In this document: piece by piece, positions 1 to 9,789 of the stretch
Numbering within the stretch: position 1 is the stretch's first letter
Layout of the letters: the number at the start of each line of letters is the position of its first letter
Assembly (NCBI RefSeq): GCF_001269655.1
Contig: NZ_LHVE01000004.1
Span: forward strand, 179,951-243,950
DNA from: Pseudomonas thivervalensis
Lineage (GTDB): Bacteria > Pseudomonadota > Gammaproteobacteria > Pseudomonadales > Pseudomonadaceae
Direction: 5' to 3'
DNA: 64,000 nt
Translations under genes and position numbers: made by a program
Notes under the pieces: generated by a model
Seen by the model: only the letters and a program-made list of their open reading frames with translations
What the model was told of the DNA's origin: nothing
The model's database searches: none

Positions 1-4
1 AATC

Positions 5-1165
5 ATGGCAACGCTTGAACTTCGCAACGTAAACAAGACCTATGGTGCCGGCCTGCCGGACACCCTGAAGAACATCGAGTTGTCGATCAAGGACGGTGAG
101 TTCCTGATCCTCGTCGGACCCTCGGGCTGCGGCAAGTCGACACTGATGAACTGCATCGCTGGCCTGGAGACCATTACCGGCGGCGCGATCATGATCGGTG
201 ACCAGGATGTCAGCGGCATGAGCCCGAAGGATCGCGACATCGCCATGGTGTTCCAGTCCTACGCGCTGTACCCGACCATGAGCGTGCGCGAGAACATCGA
301 GTTCGGCCTGAAAATCCGCAAGATGAAACAGTCGGACATCGACGAAGAAGTCAACCGCGTGGCCAAGCTGCTGCAGATCGAGCACCTGCTCAATCGCAAG
401 CCCGGCCAGCTCTCCGGCGGCCAGCAACAGCGCGTGGCCATGGGGCGGGCCCTGGCGCGGCGGCCGAAGATCTACCTGTTCGACGAACCGCTGTCCAACC
501 TCGACGCCAAGCTGCGGGTCGAGATGCGCACCGAAATGAAACTGATGCACCAGCGCCTGAAGACCACCACGGTCTACGTGACCCACGACCAGATCGAAGC
601 CATGACCCTGGGCGACAAAGTGGCGGTGATGAAGGACGGGATCATCCAGCAGTTCGGCACGCCGAAAGACATCTACACCAACCCGGCCAACCTGTTCGTG
701 GCGAGCTTCATCGGTTCGCCTCCGATGAACTTCATCCCGCTGCGCCTGCAACGCAAGGACGGTCGCCTGCTGGCGTTGCTCGACAGCGGCCAGGCCCGTT
801 GCGAGCTGCCGCTGGGCATGCAGGACGCCGGCCTGGAAGACCGCGAAGTGATCCTCGGCATGCGTCCGGAACAGATCGCGTTGGCGGGCAGCGAGCCCAA
901 TGGCCTGCCGACCATTCGTGCTGAAGTCCAGGTCACCGAGCCTACCGGGCCGGACACCCTGGTATTCGTCAACCTCAACGACACCAAGGTCTGCTGCCGT
1001 TTGGCGCCGGACGTGGCACCGCAACCGGGGGAAACCCTGACGCTGCAATTCGATCCGTCGAAAGTGCTGCTGTTCGACGCCCAGTCCGGCGAGCGCCTGG
1101 GTGTGGCCGGCCAGCCGCAAACAGATGCCCGAACGGCGAACGTGGCGCAGTTCAAAGGCCGTTGA
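5..1165 (+). CDS. gtsD: Glucose ABC transporter ATP-binding subunit GtsD
   Basis: ATPase subunit of a sugar ABC importer (MalK/UgpC type), acting on the cytoplasmic face of the inner membrane. Visible motifs in order are Walker A GPSGCGKS at residues 38-45, the signature LSGGQQQR, Walker B followed by [11 protein letters not shown], the switch histidine in VTHDQIEA, and a C-terminal TOBE-like regulatory half. The 386-aa length fits MalK-type subunits. The start lies 4 bases from the window edge, so its ribosome site and the upstream gtsABC genes are not visible. The following oprB and hexR-zwf genes match the Pseudomonas glucose-uptake locus, which is why glucose (with mannose as an alternative) is the inferred substrate. 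Confidence 0.92.
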   Translation: MATLELRNVNKTYGAGLPDTLKNIELSIKDGEFLILVGPSGCGKSTLMNCIAGLETITGGAIMIGDQDVSGMSPKDRDIAMVFQSYALYPTMSVRENIEFGLKIRKMKQSDIDEEVNRVAKLLQIEHLLNRKPGQLSGGQQQRVAMGRALARRPKIYLFDEPLSNLDAKLRVEMRTEMKLMHQRLKTTTVYVTHDQIEAMTLGDKVAVMKDGIIQQFGTPKDIYTNPANLFVASFIGSPPMNFIPLRLQRKDGRLLALLDSGQARCELPLGMQDAGLEDREVILGMRPEQIALAGSEPNGLPTIRAEVQVTEPTGPDTLVFVNLNDTKVCCRLAPDVAPQPGETLTLQFDPSKVLLFDAQSGERLGVAGQPQTDARTANVAQFKGR

Positions 1166-1173
1166 AGAATGAA

Positions 1174-1197
1174 TGTGGGAGCAAGCCTGCTCCCACA
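1174..1197. repeat. Short perfect hairpin, REP-like
   Basis: TGTGGGAGCA and its reverse complement flank a 4-base loop. The sequence is the core of the TGTGGGAGCGAG-type repeats seen elsewhere in the window. It lies just after gtsD and may stabilise the gts mRNA end relative to oprB. It has no T-tract. Confidence 0.6.
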
Positions 1198-1269
1198 GGA
1201 AAGGAGTATGCGGTGGATGGGGACATTCGCCGCAATCGTTGTAAACCGCGTTAGATAAAAACAGTTAAT

Positions 1270-1277
1270 AACAATAA
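1270..1277 (+). promoter_or_regulatory. Candidate Hfq/Crc site before oprB
   Basis: AACAATAA fits the AANAANAA A-rich motif bound by Hfq with Crc in pseudomonads. It lies about 20 nt upstream of the oprB start, next to the GAGGA ribosome site. Repression when preferred carbon sources are present is inferred. Confidence 0.5.
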
Positions 1278-1297
1278 ATAAAGACGAGGATGTAGGG

Positions 1298-2644
1298 ATG
1301 AAAAAGAAAAACAATGCCCAGCTTATCTGCCAGTTATCAGCCGTTGCGGCGATGATGCTGGCCGGTAGCGCACACGCAGCCGACGCGTTCAGCGCCGACT
1401 CGAAGTGGATGACGGGCGACTGGGGCGGCGAACGGACCAAGCTGATCGAGCAAGGTATCGATATCAAGGCGGACTTCGTCGGTGAGATGGGTGCCAACCT
1501 CCACGGCGGCTACAACGATGACAAGACTGCGCGCTGGTCCCAGCAGTTTGGCCTTGGGGTCGCGCTCGACCTGGAAAAACTGGCGGGCTGGGGCGATACG
1601 GAAGCCAAGATCCAGTTCACCCGGCGTGACGGTCGCAACATCTCCAACGACCGCATCGGTGATCCACGTGCCGGTACCCTCAGTTCTTCCCAGGAAGTCT
1701 GGGGCCGTGGACAAACCACGCGTCTGACCCAGTTGTGGATCAAGCAGAAATACTTCGATAGCAAGCTGGATGTCAAAGCCGGTTATTTCGGTGAGGGCGA
1801 AGACTTCAACACCTTCCCGTGTGAATTCCAGAACCTGGCGTTCTGCGGTTCACAAGCGGGTAACTGGGCGACCGGCATCTGGTACAACTGGCCGATCATG
1901 CAGGCGGCGATTCGCGTCAAATACAACCTCACGCCTGAGCTCTATGCGCAGATCGGTGCCTACAACCAGAACCCTTCGCAGCTGGAAAACAACAACCGCT
2001 ACAAGCTCAGCGGCAGCGGTACCAAGGGTACTCTCATTCCGGTCGAGTTGGTCTGGTCGCCGAAGATCAATAACCTGCCGGGCGAGTACCGTGTCGGTTA
2101 CTACAAAAGTACAGCCAAGGCTGACGACGTCCGTGAAGACGAGGATGGCAACGACGCTGCGACCACCCGCAACGCCTATCGCAGCCACAGCAGCAAGGAC
2201 GGCTACTGGCTCGTCGTGCAACAACAGCTCACCAGCCACAACGGTGATGCTTCGCGCGGCCTGAACATCGCGGCCAACGCCACCTTCCATGACAAGGAAA
2301 CCAACGTCGTCGACAACTACCAGTCGTTGATGTTCGTGTACAAGGGGCCGTTCGATGCACGTCCAAAAGACGATGTCGGCATCGGTTTCTCGCGTATCCA
2401 TGTCAACGAAGACGTGAAGAAAAACGCTGAGCTGGTCAACGCCGCCAATGGTGTCAGCGACTACGACGATCCGCTGTTCGCGCCGTTGCGCAGCACCGAG
2501 TACAACTACGAAATCAACTACGGCTTCCACGTCACCAACTGGCTGACCGTGCGTCCGAACCTGCAGTACATTACTCACCCGGGTGGTGTGGATGAAGTCG
2601 ACAACGCGCTGGTGGCCGGCCTGAAAATTCAGTCGGTGTTCTAA
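1298..2644 (+). CDS. oprB: Carbohydrate-selective porin OprB
   Basis: Outer-membrane beta-barrel porin for glucose and related sugars. It has a lysine-rich signal peptide ending at AHA (about residue 27), and then the mature OprB sequence begins with a DSKWMTGDWGGERTKL segment. The rest alternates short aromatic strands typical of 16-strand porins, and the protein ends on a phenylalanine (SVF), the usual outer-membrane insertion signal. The length of 448 aa is normal for OprB. It sits directly downstream of the inner-membrane sugar ABC transporter and is followed by a strong terminator, so it probably ends the gts-oprB unit. Confidence 0.95.
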   Translation: MKKKNNAQLICQLSAVAAMMLAGSAHAADAFSADSKWMTGDWGGERTKLIEQGIDIKADFVGEMGANLHGGYNDDKTARWSQQFGLGVALDLEKLAGWGDTEAKIQFTRRDGRNISNDRIGDPRAGTLSSSQEVWGRGQTTRLTQLWIKQKYFDSKLDVKAGYFGEGEDFNTFPCEFQNLAFCGSQAGNWATGIWYNWPIMQAAIRVKYNLTPELYAQIGAYNQNPSQLENNNRYKLSGSGTKGTLIPVELVWSPKINNLPGEYRVGYYKSTAKADDVREDEDGNDAATTRNAYRSHSSKDGYWLVVQQQLTSHNGDASRGLNIAANATFHDKETNVVDNYQSLMFVYKGPFDARPKDDVGIGFSRIHVNEDVKKNAELVNAANGVSDYDDPLFAPLRSTEYNYEINYGFHVTNWLTVRPNLQYITHPGGVDEVDNALVAGLKIQSVF

Positions 2645-2682
2645 CGCTGTTGCGATAAGCTCCTCTCTATGTGCGCATATTT

Positions 2683-2712
2683 GCGGACAGCCAAGGCTGT
2701 CCGCTTTTTTTT
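2683..2712 (+). terminator. Rho-independent terminator of oprB
   Basis: GCGGACAGCC, a 2-base loop, its complement and then eight T residues, about 40 nt after the oprB stop codon. Confidence 0.9.
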
Positions 2713-2741
2713 GCGGCGAGCGTTGGGTTGTGCAGAACCTG

Positions 2742-2899
2742 TGGCCAGAGATTGCTCCCGCTGGGCTCTGTAGGAGCTGGCGAAGCCTGCGATCTTTTGA
2801 TTGTGATCTTTCGCTCTCGATTCAATGGGCTGTGGAAAGATCGCAGCCTCGCTTCGCTCGGCAGCTCCTACACAGCCGATCGGGAGCAATCTCTGGCCA
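2742..2899. repeat. Long inverted REP/BIME-type element
   Basis: Perfect 19-bp outer arms (TGGCCAGAGATTGCTCCCG and complement) enclose an inner inverted pair, TGTAGGAGCTG...CAGCTCCTACA, and the AAAGATCGCAG core. It fills the 309-base gap between oprB and the mutarotase gene together with the terminator. Related copies lie near 8.0, 10.4, 37.3, 59.0 and 60.6 kb. Confidence 0.8.
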
Positions 2900-2953
2900 C
2901 AAAAAAGCGTCGTACCAACGTTGAGTATTGAATGATTTCCAGGACCGCGGCCC

Positions 2954-3808
2954 ATGCATGAGCATCCGCTACAACGCTTTTTCAGATCCTTGCGCGAACG
3001 CCCGGTGTTCGCGTGGGAGCGCTATCGGCAGCGCGATGTGTTGGTGATCGATCACCCGTTGTGCCAGGCGGTGTTCAGTCGCCAGGGCGCGCAGTTGCTG
3101 CACTTCCAGCCGCGTGGCCAGAAACCCTGGTTGTGGTGCGCGGCCAAGTGGCCACAAGTCGGGGCGATCCGCGGCGGGGTGCCGGTGTGCTGGCCGTGGT
3201 ATGGCCGCCATCCCAGCGAAAACGCCTGGCCGTCCCACGGTTGGGCGCGGTTGATCGACTGGAAGCTGCTCGACAGCCGCAGCGATGAAGACGGTGTGCA
3301 TTTGCACTGGCAACTGCAACTGTGCGATTGGCAAGTGGACCTGCACGCCGACTTGGGTGAGCGCATGGAGCTGCGCTTGAGCACCGAGCACCAGGACAGC
3401 CTGCCGTGCCAGTTGAGCCAGGCTTTGCACGCTTACTGGCGTATTGGTGACGTCGGCGAGGTAGCGCTGTCTGGGCTCGAAGGTGCCCAGGGTTACGATC
3501 AATTGAACCGTGCGGTTTGCCAGCAGGAAGGCGAGTTGCGGGTCGAGGGCGGCTGCCAGCGGGTGTTCCAGCATGAGGGCGAATTGCAACTCAAGGACCA
3601 CGCGTGGCAGCGCGAATTGTGCATCGACACCGGCGACAGCGCCGACACCGTGGTCTGGCATCCCGGCGCGCGGCCGTTGCTGGGGGTGAGTTGGGATGAG
3701 ATCAGCGAGTTTGTCTGTGTCGAAGCGGCCAGTGGCGGCACCGACAGCCTGTGCCTGGCGCCGGGGGAGCGGGCGCACCTGAGTTTGCAGGCGCGGGTGG
3801 GGGCTTGA
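2954..3808 (+). CDS. D-hexose-6-phosphate mutarotase (YeaD family)
   Basis: Aldose-1-epimerase-like protein of 284 aa, expected to interconvert the alpha and beta anomers of glucose 6-phosphate in the cytoplasm. Family features seen are the N-terminal RQGAQLLHFQPRGQKPWLW segment, IRGGVPVCWPWYG with the conserved sugar-binding region, the PSHGWAR block and the HAYWRIGD block. Its position between the glucose porin and hexR-zwf supports a role in feeding glucose 6-phosphate to the Zwf reaction. The ATG chosen gives the family N-terminus. A REP element separates it from oprB. Confidence 0.88.
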   Translation: MHEHPLQRFFRSLRERPVFAWERYRQRDVLVIDHPLCQAVFSRQGAQLLHFQPRGQKPWLWCAAKWPQVGAIRGGVPVCWPWYGRHPSENAWPSHGWARLIDWKLLDSRSDEDGVHLHWQLQLCDWQVDLHADLGERMELRLSTEHQDSLPCQLSQALHAYWRIGDVGEVALSGLEGAQGYDQLNRAVCQQEGELRVEGGCQRVFQHEGELQLKDHAWQRELCIDTGDSADTVVWHPGARPLLGVSWDEISEFVCVEAASGGTDSLCLAPGERAHLSLQARVGA

Positions 3809-3857
3809 TTCAGGTTATTGGGTGAGGCTGCTGGCCTCATCGTCGGATCGCCGCCCG

Positions 3858-3925
3858 GAGCAGGCTCGCTCCCACAGGGTTTTTGTGAACATCAAAGATC
3901 CAGTGTGGGAGCGAGCCTGCTCGCG
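3858..3925. repeat. Inverted pair of TGTGGGAGCGAG-type REP units
   Basis: GCAGGCTCGCTCCCACA and TGTGGGAGCGAGCCTGC face each other between the convergent mutarotase and hexR genes. No T-tract. Confidence 0.65.
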
Positions 3926-3962
3926 AAAAGGGACCATCAGACACCGAGGATTCTGGATCGAA

Positions 3963-4832
3963 TCAGTTGAACTCATCCCCCACCGGATACCGGCTGGCAT
4001 TCAGGCTTTCCTTGATCTTGCGCAGGTGCGGCTGGAAGTCCACGCCTCGACGCAGGGTCATGCCGGTGGCGAGCACGTCCAGCACGGTCAGTTGGATGAT
4101 CCGCGAGGTCATCGGCATGTAGATGTCCGTGTCTTCGGGCAGGGGAATGTTCAGGCTCAGGGTACTGGCCTTGGCCAGCGGCGAATTTTCGGCGGTCAAG
4201 CCCAGCACCGAGGCGCCGTTTTCCCGGGCGATGCGCGCCACTTCCACCAGCTCGCGGGTGCGGCCGGTGTAGGAAATGATCACGAACAGCTCGCCGGTAT
4301 GGGCCACCGACGCGATCATGCGCTGCATCAGCACGTCGGCGTGAGCGGTTACCGCCAGGTTGAAACGGAAAAACTTGTGCTGGGCATCCAGCGCCACCGG
4401 GGCGGAGGCGCCGAGGCCGAAGAAGTGGATCTGCCGGGCCTGGATCAGCAAATCCACGGCGCGACTGATCAAATTGGGATCAAGGGCCTGGCAGGCGCTG
4501 TCCAATGAGGCAATGGCACTGCCAAAGATCTTGCGGGTATAGGCTTCCGGGTTGTCATCGGCCTCCACCGCGCGGCTGACATAAGCGGCGCCGCTGGCCA
4601 GGCTCTGGGCCAATTGCAGCTTGAGTTCCGGATAACCGCTGACGCCGAACGAGCGGCAGAAACGGTTGACGGTCGGTTCGCTGACCGAAGCGGCCTGGGC
4701 GAGGGCGGCGATGCTGAAGCGGGTCGCCTGCTGTGGGTTAAGCAGGATGATCTCGGCCACCTTGCGTTCGGCCTTGTTCAGGTCTTCAAGGCGACTCTGG
4801 ATCTGTTCCAGTAAGTTTCGCACGCGGTCCAT
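3963..4832 (-). CDS. hexR: HexR, RpiR-family repressor of glucose catabolism
   Basis: 289-aa transcription regulator. The N-terminal RpiR helix-turn-helix (about residues 1-77, including [25 protein letters not shown]) is followed by a SIS sugar-phosphate domain (about 120-260, [20 protein letters not shown] and [14 protein letters not shown]). Known HexR proteins repress zwf, edd/glk and gap and are released by the Entner-Doudoroff intermediate 2-keto-3-deoxy-6-phosphogluconate. It is divergent from zwf-pgl-eda across a 187-base region that contains an inverted repeat fitting a HexR operator, so it probably controls both directions. Confidence 0.95.
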   Translation of the reverse strand: MDRVRNLLEQIQSRLEDLNKAERKVAEIILLNPQQATRFSIAALAQAASVSEPTVNRFCRSFGVSGYPELKLQLAQSLASGAAYVSRAVEADDNPEAYTRKIFGSAIASLDSACQALDPNLISRAVDLLIQARQIHFFGLGASAPVALDAQHKFFRFNLAVTAHADVLMQRMIASVAHTGELFVIISYTGRTRELVEVARIARENGASVLGLTAENSPLAKASTLSLNIPLPEDTDIYMPMTSRIIQLTVLDVLATGMTLRRGVDFQPHLRKIKESLNASRYPVGDEFN

Positions 4833-4930
4833 ACAAGATTCCTAGGAAGACGGGTCTTTGATACGACCCTTTGCGGTGGCCTATCCTACTGATGGCTCCG
4901 ACGGACCACCACTCGGAATCGGTATTTTCG

Positions 4931-4959
4931 AAAAATGTTGTGGTTATTACTACATTTTT
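4931..4959. promoter_or_regulatory. Probable HexR operator
   Basis: Inverted repeat AAAAATGTTGT-N7-ACTACATTTTT, 10 of 11 arm positions matched, in the hexR-zwf intergenic region. The TTGT-N7 spacing agrees with the TTGT-N7/8-ACAA pattern described for Pseudomonas HexR. Confidence 0.7.
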
Positions 4960-5006
4960 CCTTGAGTGATGCCTTGAAAAAAGGTATTTGTAGTTTAACT
5001 TGATAA

Positions 5007-5014
5007 AAGAACAA
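5007..5014 (+). promoter_or_regulatory. Candidate Hfq/Crc site before zwf
   Basis: AAGAACAA fits AANAANAA and ends six bases before the zwf ATG, overlapping the ribosome-binding region. Confidence 0.45.
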
Positions 5015-5019
5015 ACATC

Positions 5020-6489
5020 ATGCCTTCGATTACGGTTGAACCGTGCACCTTTGCCTTGTTCGGCGCGTTGGGCGATCTGGCCTTGCGCAAGCTCTTTCCT
5101 GCCCTGTACCAGCTCGATGGCGCCCAGTTGCTGCACGAGGACACGCGGATCATTGCGCTGGCCCGTGAACCCGGCAGCGAGCAACAGCACCTGGCATTCA
5201 TCACTGCCGAGCTGCGTCGCTACGTGGGTGAAAAAGACCTGGACGAAGCCGTGCTCGAGCGCTTCCTCGCACGTTTGTCCTATCTGCACGTGGATTTCCT
5301 CAAGGCCGACGATTACGTCGCCCTGGCCGAAGCGGCCGGTTCGGCCCAGCAGGTCATTGCCTATTTCGCCACCCCGGCGGCGGTGTATGGAGCGATCTGC
5401 GAGAACCTGGCGAAGGTCGGCTTGAGCGAAAACACCCGTGTCGTGCTGGAAAAACCCATTGGTTCGGACCTGGAGTCGTCGCGCAAGGTCAACGATGCCG
5501 TGGCACAGTTCTTCCCGGAAAACCGCACCTATCGCATCGACCACTACCTGGGCAAAGAGACGGTCCAGAACCTGATCGCGCTGCGGTTCGCCAATAGCCT
5601 GTTCGAAACCCAGTGGAACCAGAACTACATCTCCCACGTGGAAATCACCGTGGCCGAGAAAGTCGGTATCGAAGGTCGCTGGGGTTATTTCGACAAGGCT
5701 GGCCAACTGCGCGACATGATCCAGAATCACCTGTTGCAGCTGCTGTGCCTGATCGCCATGGACCCTCCGGCTGACTTGTCCGCCGACAGCATCCGTGACG
5801 AGAAGGTCAAGGTGCTCAAGGCCCTGGCGCCAATCAGCCCGGAAGGCTTGACCACCCAGGTGGTGCGCGGCCAGTACATTGCCGGCCACAGCGAGGGCAA
5901 GTCGGTGCCTGGCTACCTTGAAGAACCTAATTCCAATACGCAGAGCGACACCGAGACGTTCGTCGCCCTGCGCGCCGACATCCGCAACTGGCGTTGGGCC
6001 GGTGTGCCGTTTTACCTGCGTACCGGCAAGCGCATGCCGCAGAAGCTGTCGCAGATCGTCATCCACTTCAAGGAACCGTCCCACTACATCTTCGCCCCTG
6101 AGCAGCGCTTGCAGATCAGCAACAAGCTGATCATCCGCCTGCAACCGGACGAAGGGATTTCCTTGCGGGTGATGACCAAGGAGCAGGGTCTGGACAAGGG
6201 CATGCAATTGCGCAGCGGTCCGCTGCAACTCAACTTCTCCGACACCTATCGCAGCGCACGTATTCCCGATGCCTACGAGCGGTTGTTGCTGGAAGTCATG
6301 AACGGCAATCAGAACCTGTTTGTCCGTAAAGATGAAATTGAAGCCGCGTGGACGTGGTGTGACCAGTTGATCGCCGGGTGGAAAAAATCCGGCGATGCGC
6401 CCAAGCCGTATGCGGCCGGGTCCTGGGGGCCGATGAGCTCCATTGCACTGATCACGCGGGATGGGAGGTCATGGTATGGCGATATCTGA
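5020..6489 (+). CDS. zwf: Glucose-6-phosphate 1-dehydrogenase
   Basis: Oxidises glucose 6-phosphate to 6-phosphogluconolactone with NADP(+), the first committed step towards the Entner-Doudoroff pathway. The N-terminal nucleotide-binding loop reads [17 protein letters not shown] (a variant of GASGDLA), and the substrate/catalytic signature RIDHYLGKE is at about residues 172-180. The 489-aa length is normal. It is first in a zwf-pgl-eda operon: pgl starts inside its last codons, and the HexR-type operator and an A-rich Hfq/Crc-type motif lie just upstream. Confidence 0.97.
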   Translation: MPSITVEPCTFALFGALGDLALRKLFPALYQLDGAQLLHEDTRIIALAREPGSEQQHLAFITAELRRYVGEKDLDEAVLERFLARLSYLHVDFLKADDYVALAEAAGSAQQVIAYFATPAAVYGAICENLAKVGLSENTRVVLEKPIGSDLESSRKVNDAVAQFFPENRTYRIDHYLGKETVQNLIALRFANSLFETQWNQNYISHVEITVAEKVGIEGRWGYFDKAGQLRDMIQNHLLQLLCLIAMDPPADLSADSIRDEKVKVLKALAPISPEGLTTQVVRGQYIAGHSEGKSVPGYLEEPNSNTQSDTETFVALRADIRNWRWAGVPFYLRTGKRMPQKLSQIVIHFKEPSHYIFAPEQRLQISNKLIIRLQPDEGISLRVMTKEQGLDKGMQLRSGPLQLNFSDTYRSARIPDAYERLLLEVMNGNQNLFVRKDEIEAAWTWCDQLIAGWKKSGDAPKPYAAGSWGPMSSIALITRDGRSWYGDI

Positions 6490-7189
6490 AGTGAAACTGC
6501 CGCAGGGCGTCAGCGCCCATGAATTCAAGAACCCGGTGCTGCTGGCTGAAGGCCTGGCGCTGAAGGTGGCCGAGCAGTTGCGCAGTGCGATCGACGCGCG
6601 CGGTGCAGCGACCCTGGTGGTCTCCGGTGGCCGCAGCCCGGTGGCGTTTTTCCAGCACCTGGCCAAGCAGGCGCTGGACTGGTCCAAGGTCGTGGTCAGC
6701 CTGGCTGACGAACGCTGGGTACCGGTTGAACACGCCGACAGCAACGCCGGCCTGCTCAAGCGTTACCTGTTGCAAGGCGCCGCGGCCAAGGCCCAGTTCC
6801 TGAGCCTCTACAGCGCCAGCGCCAACCTGGAAGCGGCTGCCGAGCAGGCCGATCGTTTGCTGGCTGAGCTGCCGCCCATCGACGTGCTGGTATTGGGCAT
6901 GGGCGATGACGGGCACACCGCCTCGCTGTTCCCCGACAGTCCGAACCTGTCCCAGGCCCTGGACGCCAATGGCGTACGACGCTGCTGGCCGATGCTGGCG
7001 CCGACCGTGCCGCACCAGCGCTTGACCATGAGCCGTGCCTTGCTGGCCTCGGCGCAACACAAAGTGCTGTCGATTTCCGGTCAGTCGAAATTGACCACCC
7101 TGAACGCCGCGGTGGCGGGTGACGATGTCGCCGAGATGCCGATCCGCGCGTTTTTGCAACCTACGTTAGAGATTTACTGGTGCCCATGA
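6476..7189 (+). CDS. pgl: 6-phosphogluconolactonase
   Basis: Hydrolyses 6-phosphogluconolactone to 6-phosphogluconate. The glucosamine-isomerase-like fold shows [25 protein letters not shown] and the [16 protein letters not shown] signature. The second in-frame ATG is chosen because GGGAGG lies 6-7 bases upstream and it gives the 237-aa family length, while an ATG 15 bases earlier would lie on the ribosome site itself. It overlaps the zwf stop by 14 bases, which suggests translational coupling. Confidence 0.94.
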   Translation: MAISEVKLPQGVSAHEFKNPVLLAEGLALKVAEQLRSAIDARGAATLVVSGGRSPVAFFQHLAKQALDWSKVVVSLADERWVPVEHADSNAGLLKRYLLQGAAAKAQFLSLYSASANLEAAAEQADRLLAELPPIDVLVLGMGDDGHTASLFPDSPNLSQALDANGVRRCWPMLAPTVPHQRLTMSRALLASAQHKVLSISGQSKLTTLNAAVAGDDVAEMPIRAFLQPTLEIYWCP

Positions 7190-7206
7190 ACCAAGGATCA
7201 GCCGCT

Positions 7207-7872
7207 ATGACAAACCCATCCCCGACCGTTTCCATGGCGGACAAAGTTGCCCTGATCGACAGCCTTTGCGCCAAGGCGCGGATCCTGCCGGTGATCACCA
7301 TCGCCCGTGAACAGGACATCCTGCCGCTGGCCGATGCCCTGGCCGCCGGTGGCCTGACGGCGCTGGAAGTGACGTTGCGTTCCCAATACGGGCTCAAGGC
7401 CATCCAGGTGCTGCGCGAGCAGCGTCCGGAACTGGTAACCGGCGCCGGCACAGTGCTCGACCGCCACATGCTGGCCGCGGCCGAGGCGGCCGGTTCGCAG
7501 TTCATCGTCACCCCGGGCATCACCCGTGATCTGCTCGAGGCCAGCGTCTACAGCCCGATCCCCTTGCTGCCAGGCATCAGCAACGCCTCGGGCATCATGG
7601 AAGGCTACGGCCTGGGCTATCGCCGCTTCAAACTGTTCCCGGCCGAAGTCAGCGGCGGCGTCGCGGCCATCAAGGCCTTGGGCGGCCCATTTGGCGAAGT
7701 GAAATTCTGCCCGACCGGCGGCGTCAGCCCAGCCAACATCAAGAGCTACATGGCGTTGAAAAACGTGATGTGCGTGGGCGGAAGCTGGATGCTTGATCCG
7801 GAGTGGATCAAGAACGGCGACTGGGCCCGCATTCAGGAATGCACCGCCGAGGCCTTGGCGCTGCTGGACTGA
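7207..7872 (+). CDS. eda: KDPG aldolase
   Basis: 2-keto-3-deoxy-6-phosphogluconate aldolase, splitting KDPG into pyruvate and glyceraldehyde 3-phosphate. The Schiff-base lysine lies in RRFKLFPAE (Lys142), and the catalytic glutamate is in ALEVTL (Glu54). The ATG at MTNPSPTV is preferred because AAGGA precedes it. An ATG overlapping the pgl stop by four bases is in frame and would add 7 residues. 221 aa. Last gene of the zwf operon, followed by a terminator. Confidence 0.95.
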   Translation: MTNPSPTVSMADKVALIDSLCAKARILPVITIAREQDILPLADALAAGGLTALEVTLRSQYGLKAIQVLREQRPELVTGAGTVLDRHMLAAAEAAGSQFIVTPGITRDLLEASVYSPIPLLPGISNASGIMEGYGLGYRRFKLFPAEVSGGVAAIKALGGPFGEVKFCPTGGVSPANIKSYMALKNVMCVGGSWMLDPEWIKNGDWARIQECTAEALALLD

Positions 7873-7910
7873 TTGATTTACCGAACCTCGTTGGGTGTTC
7901 TACGGTTTTA

Positions 7911-7942
7911 CGGTGCGCTTGGTCGGCGCACCGTTTTTTTTT
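7911..7942 (+). terminator. Terminator of zwf-pgl-eda
   Basis: CGGTGCGC, a 7-base loop, GCGCACCG and nine T residues, about 40 nt after eda. Confidence 0.9.
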
Positions 7943-7972
7943 GCCTGGGGTTTTATGCCTGCACAGATTTCC

Positions 7973-8144
7973 TGTGGCGAGGGAGCTTGCTCCCGCTGGG
8001 CTGCATGTAGGAGCTGTGTAGGAGCTGACGAGTGCAACGAGGCTGCGATCTTTCCACTGACAATTGAGTCGAGAGCGAAAGATCAAGATCAAAAGATCGC
8101 AGGCTTCGCCAGCTCCTACAGAGCCCAGCGGGAGCAAGGGAGCT
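7973..8144. repeat. REP/BIME-type inverted element
   Basis: Outer arms of the TGTGGCGAGGGAGCTTGCTCCCGCTGGG type enclose TGTAGGAGCTG and AAAGATCGCAG inner arms. The right end runs into the stop codon of the minus-strand aminotransferase gene. Confidence 0.75.
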
Positions 8145-9330
8145 AGGTACGGCTCAGGTGAGTAAGTGCTTGGGTCAACCGCTCGATATCACTCGCCAAG
8201 GTAATCAACCCCGGAGTAACGCGAATGCACGGCCCGACGCTGGTGTTGCGCACCACTGTGAAGATCCCATGCTCATTGAGCAGTCGATCGGCCATCGCCT
8301 GTTGATCGGCATGGCCGGTGAAGCGCATCGCCGTGATGCCGCAATAGAGGCGCCGGTCATCCGGGGTCATGACTTCGATGCCCGGCACATCGCGCACGGC
8401 GTTCACCCACAGGTCGCGCAGGTAACACAGGCGCGCGCCTTTGGCCAAGGCACCGCCCAGGGCCCGGTGTTCTTCGAAAACCAGAGGCAGGGTCAGCAAG
8501 GCCGGGATGTTCGGCGTGCTGTGGGGCGTGCGTGAGCGGACATCGGTGGCGGGGTAACTGTCTTCGTCCATGTCCGGGTCGATGTCGGCCAGCCGCTGCG
8601 GGGCGATGTACAGGAAGCCCAGGGAAAGCGGGCCGCCGATCCACTTCTGCAGGTTGAAACCGGCAAATTCGATTCCGAGCTTCTTCAGGTCGAAATCGAT
8701 CTGGCCCAGGGCGTGGGCGCCGTCGAGGATGATATCGACGGCAAACTCCCGGGCGCTCTCGGCAATGGCCTTGACCGGCATCACCAGCCCGGTGAGATGG
8801 TTGACGTAGGTCAGCGCCATCAGTTTGAGGCGCGGGTAGCGAATGAACGCTTCGCGATAAGTGCCCACCAGGCGTTCGAAACTGGCGGGGTGCTGGTGGA
8901 CGATTTCGATCACCTCCACGCCACGCTGGCGGGCCAGCCAACGCATGGCACTTTTGACCGAGGCGTATTCCACGTCACAGATCAGTACCTGATCGCCCGG
9001 CTTGAGGCGGTTGTAGTTGCGAATCAACGTTTGCAAGGCATCCACCGCGCTGCCGGCCAACCCGACGCTCTGGGGGGATGCATGGATCAGCCGGGCCACC
9101 TGCCGCCGAATGGCTTCGCCGTGCTCCTGGTCGAAATGCTGGCGCACGTACACCGAATTGCCCCGGTTGATGAACTCGATGTTGCGCTGGTATTCCTCCA
9201 CCACGGTGCGGGACATGCGCCCGAAGTAGCCGTTTTCCAGGTTGAGCGGCCCGGCAGGATCGATGTCGTAGCGGTCGACAAAGGTTTTCCAGAAAGCTTC
9301 GTCGTGGGCGCGTAACGTGTTTTCGGGCAT
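8143..9330 (-). CDS. Class V aminotransferase family PLP enzyme
   Basis: 395-aa fold-type I PLP enzyme of the NifS/isopenicillin-N-epimerase-like branch. The PLP lysine is Lys229 in FNLQKWIGGPL, and the cofactor-contacting aspartate and histidine lie in ILDGAHALGQ (Asp203, His206). SAVDALQTLIRNY near residue 95 contributes the phosphate-binding region. No sulfur-transfer partner genes are adjacent and no cysteine-rich active loop is seen, so a cysteine desulfurase role is not claimed; the substrate is unknown. It is 13 bases from, and divergent in order to, nothing on its left; the small DUF3820 gene precedes it on the same strand. Confidence 0.75.
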   Translation of the reverse strand: MPENTLRAHDEAFWKTFVDRYDIDPAGPLNLENGYFGRMSRTVVEEYQRNIEFINRGNSVYVRQHFDQEHGEAIRRQVARLIHASPQSVGLAGSAVDALQTLIRNYNRLKPGDQVLICDVEYASVKSAMRWLARQRGVEVIEIVHQHPASFERLVGTYREAFIRYPRLKLMALTYVNHLTGLVMPVKAIAESAREFAVDIILDGAHALGQIDFDLKKLGIEFAGFNLQKWIGGPLSLGFLYIAPQRLADIDPDMDEDSYPATDVRSRTPHSTPNIPALLTLPLVFEEHRALGGALAKGARLCYLRDLWVNAVRDVPGIEVMTPDDRRLYCGITAMRFTGHADQQAMADRLLNEHGIFTVVRNTSVGPCIRVTPGLITLASDIERLTQALTHLSRT

Positions 9331-9346
9331 GGCGGGTCTCAGTCAG

Positions 9347-9583
9347 TCAATGGCGAGGTTTGGGCAGGCCATGTTTGGCGCGCAGCGGGTCCAGCAGGTC
9401 GGACAAACCGTTGTGGTCGATTTCCTGCATCAAGGCCAGCAAACCGCCCAGTTCCCCCTTGGGGAAACCCTCACGAGCGAACCAGTTCAGGTATTGACCC
9501 GGCAGGTCGGCGAGGATTCGGCCCTTGTATTTACCGAAGGGCATTTGACGTGTGACGAGCAATTCGAGCTTTTCCGGATTCAT
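9347..9583 (-). CDS. DUF3820 small protein (QSregVF family)
   Basis: 78-aa protein with the family core MPFGKYKGRILADLPGQYL and WFAREGFPKGELGGLL. The domain is listed as a putative quorum-sensing-regulated virulence factor, and similar segments are found beside exonuclease domains; the biochemical role is not established. It lies 16 bases upstream of the aminotransferase on the same strand, so the two may be cotranscribed. Confidence 0.75.
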   Translation of the reverse strand: MNPEKLELLVTRQMPFGKYKGRILADLPGQYLNWFAREGFPKGELGGLLALMQEIDHNGLSDLLDPLRAKHGLPKPRH

Positions 9584-9789
9584 GGCAATTGTCTTGATTC
9601 AAAACTGTCTCGAAAATACAGGCATTCTGCATGCAGGCCAAATGACAGATCATGCAAATAGCGCGGATACAGATTTGTGGATTGTTATTAACTTATTGAT
9701 TTTAAAGTGATTTTATTAATGTGGATGGCTGGCATGGCCGATGCAATATCCCTTGCAGGTTTTCTATTCACCAGCAAAGGAACTGAAAA

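Noticed and set aside
4786..6228. A 480-codon minus-strand open frame over zwf
   Set aside because: Antisense of zwf; the sequence is compositionally a shadow and would run through the HexR operator.
7973..8144. CRISPR array
   Set aside because: The repeats are inverted REP units without regular spacers, and no cas genes are present.
8143..9330. Cysteine desulfurase function for the class V aminotransferase
   Set aside because: No iron-sulfur or thiolation partner genes are adjacent and no typical active-site cysteine loop is visible.
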